From positions 11,151-75,150 of the forward strand of contig JAVBNT010000021.1 of NCBI GenBank assembly GCA_031551355.1: a stretch of DNA of 64,000 nt, given 5' to 3'. Below the pieces are notes generated by a model that saw nothing but the letters and a program-made list of their open reading frames with translations, was not told the origin of the DNA and searched no databases. Every line of letters starts with the position of its first letter. Position 1 is the stretch's first letter. The position numbers and the translations under genes are program-made. Positions 43,051 to 52,649 of the stretch are shown here, piece after piece. The stretch comes from JAVBNT01 sp031551355 (GTDB lineage: Bacteria > Vulcanimicrobiota > CADAWZ01).

Positions 43051-43228
43051 AAACCACCCTCACCTGCCTTACTTTATTTATTATAGAGTCCTTCTAATTC
43101 TACAGCCATGCCCAAAACCCTCTACAAAACAACAAAAACCGGGCAAAAATAATTTACAAAGGGAATTTGGCGGCAAAAAAGAAAGCTACAAATAAATACT
43201 TGAATTCATACAGAAACGGAATGCCAGA

Positions 43229-44611
43229 ATGAACAAAAAATTCGCACCATTTGAAGTCATTATGAAAGAAGAAAAAATGCCGCAGATCGCGATAGACACA
43301 TTTCGCCTACACTACGAAACACTGCTGCGTGAAAAAGATAATTTCATTTATGAAAGCAGTATCGAACCGGCGGCAAATCTCAAACACCTCGATACCATAA
43401 GCAGTCAAACCGCAGCAGACAGCAATCTGACAGATAGAACAATCATTATAAAGCTGAACGGCGGCCTGGGAACAACCATGGGGATGGAGCAGGCAAAATC
43501 CCTGATCAAAGCCAAAAACGGCCTATCTTTTCTGGAAATAATCCTCAAGCAGGCTAAAGGGTCGCAGCAGCAGATTCTTTTGATGGACAGCTTTGCAACT
43601 TACAGTGACAGCCGGCCGCAAATCAAAAAAATATGCGAAGAAATAGAAATAGAAATTCCCGAGACTTTTATTCAGCATAAAGTGCCCAAAGTAATGAAGG
43701 ACAGTCTTGAACCGGCAAAATATTCGCAAAATCCTGAGCTTGAATGGGCTCCTCCGGGACATGGAGACATTTACACGGCATTGATCACTAGCGGAATATT
43801 GAAAAAATTGCTCGGGCAGGGCAAAAAATATGCTTTCGTATCTAACGCCGACAATCTCGGAGCAACAATGGAACCGGCAATTGCCGCCTATATGGATAAA
43901 AATTCAATACCGTTTCTGATGGAAGTATGCCAAAGAGCAGATGAAGACAGAAAAGGCGGACATCTGGCACTAAACAGGGACGGCAAACTGATATTGAGGG
44001 AACTGGCACAATGCCATCCGGATGAACTGGATTTCTTTCAGGATATAGACCGGCACTGTTATTTTAACACCAACAGTATCTGGATAAATCTGGAAAACCT
44101 TATGGAGATAATGGAACGGTGCGGCAATATTCTGCACCTGCCGCTGATACGCAACGAAAAAAATCTCAATCCGAGAGACACATCTTCACCAAAAGTCTAT
44201 CAACTGGAAACGGCAATGGGCTGCGCAATATCGCTTTTCGACAATGCACAGGCACTGATTGTCGGGCGCGAAAGGTTCAGACCCATAAAATCAACCAACG
44301 ATCTGGTCCTGTTCCACTCGGATAGATATCGCCTTAATGAAAAATTTAAAATTGAAAACACTGCCGCAAACAGGAAACTTCCGGTCATAAATCTTGACGG
44401 AACTTTTTTCCGAACCATCGACCAAATGGAGCAGAGGTTTCCCGAAGGTATTCCTTCACTAAAAGACTGCCGCTCCCTAAAAGTGATCGGCGATGTAGTT
44501 TTTGGCAAAAATATCAAAATAAAAAATGACGCCGTGATTAAAAACACCTCCGCTAAACAGGTAAAACTCGGCGATAACATTGAAATCGAAGGAGAATTGA
44601 CTCTTAAATAA
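43229..44611 (+). CDS. UTP--glucose-1-phosphate uridylyltransferase (UDPGP family)
   Basis: A 460-residue nucleotidyltransferase of the eukaryote-like UDPGP family rather than GalU type. The signature loop LNGGLGTTMGMEQAKSLI (about residues 75-92) binds the UTP. Others are PGHGDIYTALITSGIL (about 172-187) and FVSNADNLGATMEP (about 202-215), with a C-terminal beta-helix that includes VIGDVVFGKN. It makes UDP-glucose (or a related UDP-sugar) for cell-envelope or storage glycans. It starts at ATG 43229; a second ATG 33 bases later is possible. It is followed without a gap by the MOSC gene. Confidence 0.88.
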   Translation: MNKKFAPFEVIMKEEKMPQIAIDTFRLHYETLLREKDNFIYESSIEPAANLKHLDTISSQTAADSNLTDRTIIIKLNGGLGTTMGMEQAKSLIKAKNGLSFLEIILKQAKGSQQQILLMDSFATYSDSRPQIKKICEEIEIEIPETFIQHKVPKVMKDSLEPAKYSQNPELEWAPPGHGDIYTALITSGILKKLLGQGKKYAFVSNADNLGATMEPAIAAYMDKNSIPFLMEVCQRADEDRKGGHLALNRDGKLILRELAQCHPDELDFFQDIDRHCYFNTNSIWINLENLMEIMERCGNILHLPLIRNEKNLNPRDTSSPKVYQLETAMGCAISLFDNAQALIVGRERFRPIKSTNDLVLFHSDRYRLNEKFKIENTAANRKLPVINLDGTFFRTIDQMEQRFPEGIPSLKDCRSLKVIGDVVFGKNIKIKNDAVIKNTSAKQVKLGDNIEIEGELTLK

Positions 44612-45043
44612 ATGGCCACAATAAAAGCGATCAGCGTCAGCGAAAAAAAAGGCGTACCCAAACGTAACATCAACATTGCCGAACTTATAGAGAATCACGG
44701 CATCAAGGGTGACGCCCATGCCGGCAACTGGCACCGGCAGGTAAGTTTTTTAGGCCAGGAAAGCATTGATAAAATGTCGGCCCTGGGAGTAAAAGGCCTG
44801 TGCGGCGGAAAATTTGCCGAAAACATCACTACCGAGGGAATACAATTGTATGACCTGCCGGTGGGAACAAAGTTCAAGATTAACGACGCAGTATTTGAAG
44901 TAACGCAGATAGGAAAAGAATGTCACAAAAAATGCGCGATCTATCATAGCGTCGGCGACTGTATTATGCCGAGAGAAGGCGTCTTTGCCAGAGTTCTAAA
45001 GGGCGGGCAAATAAAACCGGGCGATGAGATAGAGATGGTGTAA
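44612..45043 (+). CDS. MOSC-domain protein
   Basis: A 143-residue single-domain protein of the MOSC family (molybdenum cofactor sulfurase C-terminal type), with the typical HGIKGDAHAGNWHRQVSFLG (about residues 29-48), a Gly/Phe-rich 'GGKFAENITTEG' and the Cys-bearing IGKECHKKCAIY (about 108-119). MOSC domains handle sulfur or the molybdenum cofactor; the small bacterial ones are often linked to moa genes. Here moaA and moaC lie only 3.5 kb away. Its ATG directly follows the UDPGP stop. Confidence 0.88.
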   Translation: MATIKAISVSEKKGVPKRNINIAELIENHGIKGDAHAGNWHRQVSFLGQESIDKMSALGVKGLCGGKFAENITTEGIQLYDLPVGTKFKINDAVFEVTQIGKECHKKCAIYHSVGDCIMPREGVFARVLKGGQIKPGDEIEMV

Positions 45044-45090
45044 AAGGCGAGGGAAAAGAGAAGCAACCTGCAAAAATGCAAGTTAACAGC

Positions 45091-45125
45091 AAAACGGCCT
45101 GCCGCGATTAGCGGCAAGCCGTTTT
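45091..45125. terminator. Bidirectional rho-independent terminator
   Basis: AAAACGGCCTGCCGC (45091-45105) pairs with GCGGCAAGCCGTTTT (45111-45125) with a single mismatch, flanked by an A-run and a T-run. It lies between convergent genes (MOSC plus strand, beta-propeller lipoprotein minus strand). Confidence 0.9.
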
Positions 45126-45148
45126 ATCTTTTATACTATCCTGACAAA

Positions 45149-47668
45149 CTACTGGGTCGCAACGATACGTCTGACAACATTAGTATAATAATCATTGTCG
45201 GACACATACAGCGCAGCGTCGTCGGAGCTGAGTTTTATGTCATAGATATTGCCGAAATAGGTCGTCATACCGTCTGTTCCGTCAATAATATCATATCGTT
45301 TATAATATGCGACGGAAGCATTGGGGTTCGTATCAGTACCGGCCATTTTTTTACAAGTATTTGTATTCAGGTTTATGACATAGATATACCTGTTTGTTGA
45401 AGCAAACAGTGATTCGCCGTTTGAGGTAATTGCCATTGCAGTCACATTTGCCGGGAAGCTGAACGGACTGGAAGCCGAATCAACAAGACTAAGCGGTGTT
45501 ACCGTGTTTGAAGAAATGGTAAATCTTTTAATTGTTGACGGAGTCGCCGTTGTCGAATAATAGAGATACAATCCGTCTTTGGAAACCGCAAGCTCTTTGG
45601 CGTCGGTTACCGGCAGAGTTGAAACAGTTACCATTCCGGTAAGGGTGACCTGTCTGAGTTTACCGCCATCGGTAAAATAAAGTAAACTTCCGTCTTTAGA
45701 AACCGCCATATCGGTAACACTGCCGCTGACGGTTGCCGCACCGGCACCTCCGTCGTTAGTTCCGCTTGTTCCGGTGCCGATAAACGGTGCCACAGCATTG
45801 GTAGCAGTGATCATTTTTCTGATACGGTAATTGTTTTTGTCGTAAATATACAGTGAACTGTCGTCTTTGGCAAGGGCAAGGGCATCCAGTCCGCTGAATT
45901 TGACGCCATGACCTGTACCGTCTAAATAACCGTTCATAGAACCGGCAATGCTCTTAAAATTGAGGAACTGGTCGAGCAAAAGGTTAAGAGTGTAGAGCTG
46001 TGAGCCTTCACTGGGAGCAGATACATAGATTTTTTTATCGTCGGATGTCAATGCAATATGATAAGGCATTGCTGTCGGCATTACATAACCTGGACGGATA
46101 ATCGACTTACACTGGCCGCCAAGAATGGTCGATACTTCTTCTGTTTGCAAATTCATCATCCTGACATAATGCGGGCATGAATCGACAAAGAACAGATACT
46201 TATTATCAGGCGTCAGCGCCATTCCCATGGCTCCCATCAATCCAGCCTGGGTTCCAAAGCCATCAACAGCGTTGCCGCCGGCGAAAGATGAATCTCCGGC
46301 AATTATTTTTGTAGTCTTCGCAGTTAAGTTCACGGTAGTGATTCTTTTATTGTCATACTCCGAAACATACAGCGTATTATTATCGTTGGAAATTGAAAGT
46401 CCCGAATAAGAATTGTTAACACCTGCCAAAGCCGGAGTTACGGTCAGAGTTTCCACCTGTGTCGAGGACTTGTCGCTGCCAACTGTTATTTTACGGATAT
46501 TTTGACCGTCCAGAGTATAGAGATACTTGCCGTCATTTGTAATTACAAGGCTGATGGGACCACCAAATCGGGCGGCATCGCCGTCGCCGTTGCTCGAACC
46601 GGATACACTCGTGACACCGGCTAAAGTAACGACTTTATTTGTCTGAATTTCAAGGCGTCTGATTGCATTTTCATCTAAAAAGTACAAATATCTGGCATCC
46701 GGCGAGACGACCAGACCGTAGCTTGCATCGGAATAAATGCCGGCGGCACTGCCGGTCGCATCGTTGCTGCCCTGTAATAGAGGATTACCGGCGATGGTTT
46801 TTACCTCTTTAGTAACAGTATTTATACTGCGTATACAGTATTGATCGCCGGTATAGAGCATTTTTCCATCCGGGGATATTGCCAGACTCCAGGGTGCGAC
46901 AAATTCCGCAGCTTCACCGATTCCGTCAACAACAGTACCTGAAGCACCATCTTCTCTGCTGCCGGCAAAAATATCAAGTTTTGTCGGTTCAAGAACGGCA
47001 ACCGTGTCTTTGGACGCGCCGGTGATATTGGTGATATCAATTCTGGCCAAAACGTAAGGAGATGTATTTAACATATAAAGGTATCTGCCCTGTGGGTCAA
47101 CCACCAGCGAATTGTCCCACAAATAGACAATCGTCGGCGGATACGAAGTTGAAGCTCTGACGGTTTCAACATCGGCAGCCATCGGCATATAAGCGGTGGC
47201 AAGCAGCTGATAAAGCCTGGAACCGTCCGGCTGCAGCGTACCGCTGCCGTCAATAACGCCATGCACGGAAGATATTACATATTTGTTCTTAGTGAAGGTG
47301 AGGTCAAAAGCCTGTCCCTCTCTGCCTTGAATAACAAAAACGTACTGTCCGTTAGCGTCGGTATAGATATTGCCGACAACTACATCCGGATTTGAAGATG
47401 TTACCAGAACGCCGTCAAGCGGCATCCCGTCGGGAAGCAATACCATTACCTGAAATGTTGAAACCATATTACGTGCCGGATCGACAGGAACAACCGGCTC
47501 ATTGGTCGGGGCAACTCTCGGTCCGTTATTAGAGCTAAAACCTCTTGCACAATCGGAAGAAGAACTGCAGCCGGAAATAAAAAACATAACCGGAAGCAGC
47601 AGGACGGCGGCAAACGCCAGGAAACGGCGCATCACGCTCAGGAAAAAAAAATTTGTCATTTGATTCAT
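45149..47668 (-). CDS. Large beta-propeller (NHL/SMP-30-like) lipoprotein
   Basis: An 839-residue lipoprotein, with a signal peptide ending FFISGC (about residues 29-34) and then SSSSDC. A carboxypeptidase-regulatory-like domain (about 65-155; 'LPDGMPLDGVLVTSSNPDV') leads into a long propeller of NHL-type blades (about 165-835), each with 'LAISPDGKMLYTGDQ' or 'LTSDDKKIYVSAP' phrases. The number of blades suggests two propellers in tandem. It has the same architecture as the 475-residue protein at 32068 but is twice as long. AAAGGTGAT stands before ATG 47668. Probably surface exposed; the ligand is unknown. Confidence 0.85.
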   Translation of the reverse strand: MNQMTNFFFLSVMRRFLAFAAVLLLPVMFFISGCSSSSDCARGFSSNNGPRVAPTNEPVVPVDPARNMVSTFQVMVLLPDGMPLDGVLVTSSNPDVVVGNIYTDANGQYVFVIQGREGQAFDLTFTKNKYVISSVHGVIDGSGTLQPDGSRLYQLLATAYMPMAADVETVRASTSYPPTIVYLWDNSLVVDPQGRYLYMLNTSPYVLARIDITNITGASKDTVAVLEPTKLDIFAGSREDGASGTVVDGIGEAAEFVAPWSLAISPDGKMLYTGDQYCIRSINTVTKEVKTIAGNPLLQGSNDATGSAAGIYSDASYGLVVSPDARYLYFLDENAIRRLEIQTNKVVTLAGVTSVSGSSNGDGDAARFGGPISLVITNDGKYLYTLDGQNIRKITVGSDKSSTQVETLTVTPALAGVNNSYSGLSISNDNNTLYVSEYDNKRITTVNLTAKTTKIIAGDSSFAGGNAVDGFGTQAGLMGAMGMALTPDNKYLFFVDSCPHYVRMMNLQTEEVSTILGGQCKSIIRPGYVMPTAMPYHIALTSDDKKIYVSAPSEGSQLYTLNLLLDQFLNFKSIAGSMNGYLDGTGHGVKFSGLDALALAKDDSSLYIYDKNNYRIRKMITATNAVAPFIGTGTSGTNDGGAGAATVSGSVTDMAVSKDGSLLYFTDGGKLRQVTLTGMVTVSTLPVTDAKELAVSKDGLYLYYSTTATPSTIKRFTISSNTVTPLSLVDSASSPFSFPANVTAMAITSNGESLFASTNRYIYVINLNTNTCKKMAGTDTNPNASVAYYKRYDIIDGTDGMTTYFGNIYDIKLSSDDAALYVSDNDYYTNVVRRIVATQ

Positions 47669-48116
47669 TATTTACTATCACCTTTCTACAAAAAATATTT
47701 TATAATGACGTTTAACATTATATCAGTAAAAAAATAATAGTCCATTGAATTATTGTTAAAGTTTTATGACAAAATCATTAAAACATTTTAATACCCATCT
47801 AATTATCACAATAGGCTTAAATTTTTATATTTTTTATACGATTTATACACAAATCAAGACATCCTGTCATAATCACATAAAAAATAAAATCAATTTAACC
47901 TGCGGGAATAGTAAAGCAAAAACAATTTCTACGAGTGAGTCGCAGCGTGACTCAATGCCGTTAAGTTAAGGTTTTAAATTATCGTTTTTACGATCCTTGT
48001 CATTGCGAGGAGGCTAAGGCAAATCTGATTTCGACGAGTGAGGCGTAGCACGACTACGACGCAGCGAGCGAACATCAGATTTGACGACGCATACAGGCGC
48101 AATTGACTGCCTCAGG
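47669..48116. repeat. Gene-free stretch with palindromic dispersed repeats
   Basis: About 450 bases with no supported gene. Two related repeat units occur: ACGAGTGAGTCGCAGCGTGA (about 47931-47950) and ACGAGTGAGGCGTAGCACGA (about 48034-48053). The second lies inside a stem of AAATCTGAT (48021-48029) with ATCAGATTT (48074-48082). TGTCATTGCGAGG near 48000 is a word seen in dispersed bacterial repeats and echoes those at 13099 and 57038. Confidence 0.6.
48021..48082. repeat. Stem-loop repeat unit
   Basis: AAATCTGAT and ATCAGATTT (9 bp, perfect) enclose 44 bases with an inner CGTAG/CTACG palindrome. It sits downstream of the minus-strand moaC stop (48117) and lacks a T-run on that side, so it is probably a repeat unit rather than a terminator. 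Confidence 0.55.
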
Positions 48117-48563
48117 TTATTTTGTTTTGGAGAGGAGCTTAATATCTCCTATCACCATCTCCTTATCAACAGCCTTGCACATATCATATACGGTAAGAGC
48201 CGCTATGGAAGCGCCGGTTAAAGCTTCCATTTCAACTCCGGTTTTATAAAAACATTCAACTTTCGCTTCGATATCTACGCACTTTTCTGCAAAATTAAGC
48301 CGCAAATCAACTTCCGCACCATCGATGGGGATGTTATGACACATCGGGATCAAATCATAAGTTCTTTTTATTGCGGCAATACCGGCAACTCTGGCGGTAC
48401 ACAGAACATTGCCTTTTTTCAGCACATCATTTTTTATCTGCTCCAGCGTAGTTTCCTTCATAAAGATCCTGCAACAGGCAACGGCCCGCCGGTTTGAAAA
48501 TTCTTTCGATGAGATATTAACCATTCTGGCTTCGCCTTCACTATTAACGTGTGTAAAATCCAT
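48117..48563 (-). CDS. moaC: Cyclic pyranopterin monophosphate synthase MoaC
   Basis: A 148-residue MoaC, which with MoaA converts GTP to cyclic pyranopterin monophosphate in molybdenum cofactor synthesis. The family motifs are seen: MVNISSKEFSNRRAVA (about 14-29), IPMCHNIPIDGAEVDL (about 72-87), KTGVEMEALTGASIAALT (about 107-124) and CKAVDKEMVIGDIKLL (about 128-143). Length is normal. ATG 48563 is preferred over a GTG one codon earlier. It directly follows moaA in the same operon (7 bases between). Confidence 0.95.
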   Translation of the reverse strand: MDFTHVNSEGEARMVNISSKEFSNRRAVACCRIFMKETTLEQIKNDVLKKGNVLCTARVAGIAAIKRTYDLIPMCHNIPIDGAEVDLRLNFAEKCVDIEAKVECFYKTGVEMEALTGASIAALTVYDMCKAVDKEMVIGDIKLLSKTK

Positions 48564-48570
48564 CACTATC

Positions 48571-49506
48571 CTATCCTCCTATATCCCTCATTCCTCTTGA
48601 AGATACAAATCCCCCGTTAAAACAATGCGCGGACGGTTTGCTGTAGACAGCAGAGAAAATTTCTTCCCTAAGCCTTTGAGAATCTTTCATAAACGGCATC
48701 AGATCAACCTCATGCTCGCCACCAAGACAAGGCCGCAGTTTGCCGTCGGATGTTATTCTTATTCTGTTGCAGTACTGACAAAAAGACTTGCTTAACGGTC
48801 TTATCAAGCCGACACGTCCCCTGAAACCATCCGCCGCATAGAGATCGGCAACACCACCGCCATCGTTTCCCACATAAGTTAACCAGGGTCTGTCGGCAAT
48901 TATGTTTTCAAAAAAAGTCCTGTCAGCATTAGCGGATTCCTTTCCGGAAAAAGGCATAAGCTGCAGAAATCTAACGTCCAAAGGATTTTCTTTGGCAAAA
49001 GTAATAAAAGAGTCTGCCTCATCATCATTAATTCCCGGCATAACGACAACGTTTATTTTTAAAGGTATTGCCATTTCCAAAGCCAGGGCGATCGCTTTTT
49101 TTACACTTTCCAAACCATCAAAACCTGTTATCTGCAAATATTTTTCCCTGTTAAGACTATCAATACTGATATTAAGACGCGTCATCCCGGCCAGACGCAG
49201 ATGCTCGATCCTCTTTTCAAGACCAAGTGCGTTTGTCGTAACCGGAATATCGGTCACTTTACTTATCGACGAAATACGCTCTATTATTTCCTCTAAATCA
49301 GGGCGTAAAAGCGGCTCACCGCCGGTAATCCGGACCTTGTTTATACCCAAATCCGCCGCTGAAGATACAAGTGTGCCAATATCTTCTACAGATAAAACAT
49401 TATGTTCCTCAGCAAAAAAATGAGAACAATAAACACATCTCAACTGGCACACGCGCGTAATGGAAAGCCTTAAATAATTTATTTTCCTAAGTCTGGAATC
49501 CAGCAT
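48571..49506 (-). CDS. moaA: GTP 3',8-cyclase MoaA
   Basis: A 311-residue radical SAM enzyme, the first step of molybdenum cofactor synthesis. The SAM cluster motif CQLRCVYC (about residues 16-23) is intact, ITGGEPLLRPDL follows (about 59-70), and the C-terminal second cluster is seen in CQYCNRIRITSDGKLRPC (about 243-260). The protein ends in the Gly-Gly motif (RDIGG) needed by MoaA. It is slightly shorter than usual at the N-terminus. No good ribosome binding site precedes ATG 49506. Confidence 0.95.
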   Translation of the reverse strand: MLDSRLRKINYLRLSITRVCQLRCVYCSHFFAEEHNVLSVEDIGTLVSSAADLGINKVRITGGEPLLRPDLEEIIERISSISKVTDIPVTTNALGLEKRIEHLRLAGMTRLNISIDSLNREKYLQITGFDGLESVKKAIALALEMAIPLKINVVVMPGINDDEADSFITFAKENPLDVRFLQLMPFSGKESANADRTFFENIIADRPWLTYVGNDGGGVADLYAADGFRGRVGLIRPLSKSFCQYCNRIRITSDGKLRPCLGGEHEVDLMPFMKDSQRLREEIFSAVYSKPSAHCFNGGFVSSRGMRDIGG

Positions 49507-49601
49507 AATTTTTTTACCATCTAATGAATTGAAAGCGATATATTTTTAAAAAGACAACGATTTTTAAAAAGTTTTTATATTATAGCACAGTCTACAATAC
49601 T

Positions 49602-51227
49602 GTGAAAGAGATATCAATTCTGGAGGTGTTTACTTTCGAGACACAGCAAATCAAAAAAATATTTTTTACATTAATATACCTGACAATAGTTTCTCTCACT
49701 GCAGTAGGATGCGGAGCCTCGAGCTCATCATCAGTCCCTTCAAGCCCGGTAAAGACAGACGCAAGTACATCGCAATCACAAACAAGCGAAACCACAAACA
49801 GCCTTCCGGTAACTTCATCCGGAATAAAAACGGTTCCTGCGGCGCTTTACTCAGGCAGCACCACAAGTGACATCACAATAAGCGGAAGTCTTTTCGGAAC
49901 TAAACAAGGTACTGTAGCACTTACGTCATATGAAACCGGCAATGAAATATCATTCGTCAGAATAAAAAACTGGAGTCAAAATTCAATTACCATATCTTTT
50001 TCACCTTCATCAACGGGAATAGCAGCAGGTGAATACCGCTTTAAAATAACTCTGCCCGGCACCACAACATCATTATATTCATCAATGTTCAATGTCATTC
50101 AACCAAACTATCCGATAATAAACGATTTCAGCTTTACCACTAAACCCGTATTGGGCAAACCGCTTCCCAACGTGATATTTCAGGGTCGAAACCTATGGTC
50201 AGATCAGTCGCTGCCGCCGGATTTTGCAATCTATGCCTCAGTTGACAACGGCACACCGGTATTACTGCAAATAAAATCATATTACAGCGATTCAAGCGGC
50301 ACTCAATTTGTGACGGCTCAAAACTCATCTTTTTTATTAAAGGGAAAACAACTGATGTTCTGGGCAATCAGCAATTCAAAAAATTCCAACCGGATTACTT
50401 CACAGTTGCCGAGTATCGGTAAAATATATGCGCTGTTTGTCGGAATAAACGACTATTGGTATGTAACTAAGCTTAACTATTCTGTTCCTGACGCAGCCGC
50501 TATGAAACAAAGTTTGGCCGAAAGCCAGTTAAACAATCTGTGGTCGGGAGCAGAGGTCACGCTTTTGACCGACGGTGCAGCAACAAAAAGCAATATTTTC
50601 GCAGCGATAGATTCAATAAGCAGCAAACTAACGCCGGAAGACTGTTTCTTCATGTTCTATTCAGGACACGGAACCAGTGCCAACCCTGACAGCGGCAATC
50701 CCGACACGGAAACATATATCTGTCCGGTTGATACTTTTGCCAGTGCTGCGGACTGTATCAGCAGCAGCGAGCTCAAACAAAAACTGTCGGCAATGCCTTA
50801 CGATGTCCAGAAAATACTGATATTCGATTCCTGTTACAGCGGCGGATTTGTTGGCAAATCAAGCGATTTAACGGCAAAATATATTACCCTGAAAGACACG
50901 CCGGAAGACGTCCCCGATACGGGCGGATTCAAAAGCATAGGATTATCTGCCGGCAATGTGTTCTTTATGACTGCCAGCAAATACAGCGAGCTTTCTTATG
51001 AAAGTTCCAGTCTCGGGCATGGAGTTCTCACATATAATCTGCTGCAGGGTCTGGGAGCAAGCGGCAGTGTGTTCGGAGGAGCCATTCTTGAAGGTCACGA
51101 CACAATAACCATGAAAGAAGCGTTCAACTATGCGGCCGCCAGGGTAAGCGGACAGACACCACAGTTTTTCACAACAGTCAGCGGTGACGATATACCTTTA
51201 AAAGGCTCGCTTTATACATCTTATTAA
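49602..51227 (+). CDS. Caspase-like (peptidase C14) lipoprotein 1 with IPT/TIG domain
   Basis: A protein of up to 541 residues. A hydrophobic leader ends in a lipobox-like LTAVGC (about 31-36), then a Ser/Thr-rich linker. An IPT/TIG-like beta domain follows (about 70-160; 'AALYSGSTTSDITISGSLFG'). The C-terminal 240 residues form a caspase-like domain with both catalytic residues: His in FYSGHGTSAN (about 354) and Cys in IFDSCYSGGF (about 409). It ends with GQTPQFFTTVSGDD. The closest relative is the gene at 52650. The start is uncertain: GTG 49602 has no ribosome binding site, while GGAGG at 49622-49626 is followed at normal distance by a TTC codon. Confidence 0.85.
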   Translation: MKEISILEVFTFETQQIKKIFFTLIYLTIVSLTAVGCGASSSSSVPSSPVKTDASTSQSQTSETTNSLPVTSSGIKTVPAALYSGSTTSDITISGSLFGTKQGTVALTSYETGNEISFVRIKNWSQNSITISFSPSSTGIAAGEYRFKITLPGTTTSLYSSMFNVIQPNYPIINDFSFTTKPVLGKPLPNVIFQGRNLWSDQSLPPDFAIYASVDNGTPVLLQIKSYYSDSSGTQFVTAQNSSFLLKGKQLMFWAISNSKNSNRITSQLPSIGKIYALFVGINDYWYVTKLNYSVPDAAAMKQSLAESQLNNLWSGAEVTLLTDGAATKSNIFAAIDSISSKLTPEDCFFMFYSGHGTSANPDSGNPDTETYICPVDTFASAADCISSSELKQKLSAMPYDVQKILIFDSCYSGGFVGKSSDLTAKYITLKDTPEDVPDTGGFKSIGLSAGNVFFMTASKYSELSYESSSLGHGVLTYNLLQGLGASGSVFGGAILEGHDTITMKEAFNYAAARVSGQTPQFFTTVSGDDIPLKGSLYTSY

Positions 51228-51489
51228 AGCTCGAAAAACAGGAAAATAATAAAAAAATTCGGGAAATGACGGGTGGTTAAACCCCTAAACCGGATTTTTT
51301 TATATATTAAATAAAAATTACAAAGGATTTTATAATTTTGCAATATAATTTAGATAAATTAAGAATAACATTATATATCATAAAAATATAAAAGCTAATA
51401 AATATCGCTCCAACGCAAAGGAACAGTACATAATGTAAATAACTATCAGACAATCCGGACAAATAATAAAATGACGGGAGGTAATTATT
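51228..51489. other. AT-rich intergenic gap
   Basis: A 262-base stretch with no gene. It has an imperfect terminator-like hairpin at 51250-51302 and then very AT-rich sequence, a possible promoter for the small lipoprotein. GGGAGG at 51475-51480 is its ribosome binding site. Confidence 0.4.
51250..51302 (+). terminator. Candidate terminator after caspase-like gene 1
   Basis: AAAAAAATTCGG opposite CCGGATTTTTTT pairs with one mismatch, with a GGGTGGTTAAACCCC inner palindrome. It lies about 25 bases after the stop at 51227. Confidence 0.6.
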
Positions 51490-52053
51490 CTGAGAGTAAA
51501 ATTGACAGTCTTTTTGATTATCGCGGCCACAATATTTTTGTCAGGATGTACACAGACAAAAATAGACGCAACCGGAGCACAGAGCTCAACTACAGGCGGC
51601 AAAACAAAAAAACAGGAACATAAATCTCCAAACGACTTTAGAATCGAAGTCGGAAAATATGATGTTGTCTACGCTGCGTTCGACGGGCTCGGGACAAAAA
51701 TGCCGCTGCCGGAAAAATGGCAGGAGAACGTGTCCATTGAAAGAGGAACACTGCCGTCAGGAGTACTTGCACATTTTGTAATCGTATATAAGGGTAAAGA
51801 CGGCAAAGAGGGCCCGGCAGTAGGCAATTTATACGTTTTTGACAGCGAACAGTGGAACAGTATGTCAAGAGACGAGCAAAGCCAGGCCGGTCTGGAACTG
51901 ACAACGATAGACGGAAGCAGATACGTTTACCAAAGCCCCGACTCAAACCCTTTTAAGCCTGACTCTGCAGAAGCTAAAGCCTTCGAAAGCCGCGTTGTGA
52001 TGATGGATGAGGCTAAAAATCTACTGCACATTTTCAGACAGGATGACATTTAA
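51490..52053 (+). CDS. Small lipoprotein of unknown function
   Basis: A lipoprotein of 183-187 residues. The signal peptide ends with FLSGC, and the mature part starts with a Ser/Thr/Lys-rich linker and continues with a beta-rich globular domain (about 55-180) that I do not recognise. The start is uncommon. TTG 51502 gives a signal peptide without any basic residue. CTG 51490, nine bases after GGGAGG, adds Arg and Lys (the CTG codon, then Arg-Val-Lys), as expected of a signal peptide, so I favour CTG. It lies between two caspase-like lipoproteins and may share their function. Confidence 0.65.
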   Translation: MRVKLTVFLIIAATIFLSGCTQTKIDATGAQSSTTGGKTKKQEHKSPNDFRIEVGKYDVVYAAFDGLGTKMPLPEKWQENVSIERGTLPSGVLAHFVIVYKGKDGKEGPAVGNLYVFDSEQWNSMSRDEQSQAGLELTTIDGSRYVYQSPDSNPFKPDSAEAKAFESRVVMMDEAKNLLHIFRQDDI

Positions 52054-52649
52054 AGACAAAAATTAAAGTTTAACGCCGGAAAAATCTATTTTTGAAATTT
52101 AACTGACGGTAAAATAAGTCCGGCCGGCCAAAGGAGTGTGCGTCAAAAACAAACGCAACACTCTTTTAATTTTTATCCGCAAATCTTTTAAAAAATTTGC
52201 GGATAAAAATACAGAAACAGCCGACGCAAACAAGAAAAAAACAACATTGGCCATGACGTTTTTTATAAAATACCAACAGAATAAAATGTGAGATTACGCA
52301 AACAAGATCATACATTCTCAGGAATGTCAATAAAAGCAATCATGATAAAAAAAAAAAAATTATTCAAGATATATTTTTTGACTTCATTATTAATCAAAGT
52401 CAGGCAATCTGACAACGCTATTTTTTAATATTCATCTGAAGGTCTAAAATAAATATTAAAAATGCTATTGATGACGCCTCCAAAAAACAATAGAAAAAGT
52501 CCGTAAAAAAAGACGGATTTAAAGCGCAAAAACTGAATCTTTTTACTGGATAAAATCATCATTAACAGACAAAGGAGAATATAGGCAAACACCAAATATA
52601 ACCTAAATACGTAATTTTGCGATCATTTACATTTAAGGAGGACAGAATT
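52054..52649. other. AT-rich intergenic gap with hairpins
   Basis: About 600 bases without a gene. An imperfect hairpin (about 52131-52168) and a perfect 16-bp one (52169-52210) follow the small lipoprotein. The rest is AT-rich. AAGGAGG at 52635-52641 is the ribosome binding site of the next gene. Confidence 0.5.
52169..52210. terminator. Perfect 16-bp hairpin, probable terminator
   Basis: ATTTTTATCCGCAAAT (52169-52184) pairs perfectly with ATTTGCGGATAAAAAT (52195-52210) around a 10-base loop. It stands 115 bases after the small lipoprotein stop and has weak T-rich flanks, so it might instead be an inverted-repeat element. Confidence 0.55.

Noticed and set aside
47766..47969. Open frame of 67 residues upstream of the propeller lipoprotein
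   Set aside because: No ribosome binding site, AT-rich and ends in a repeat unit.
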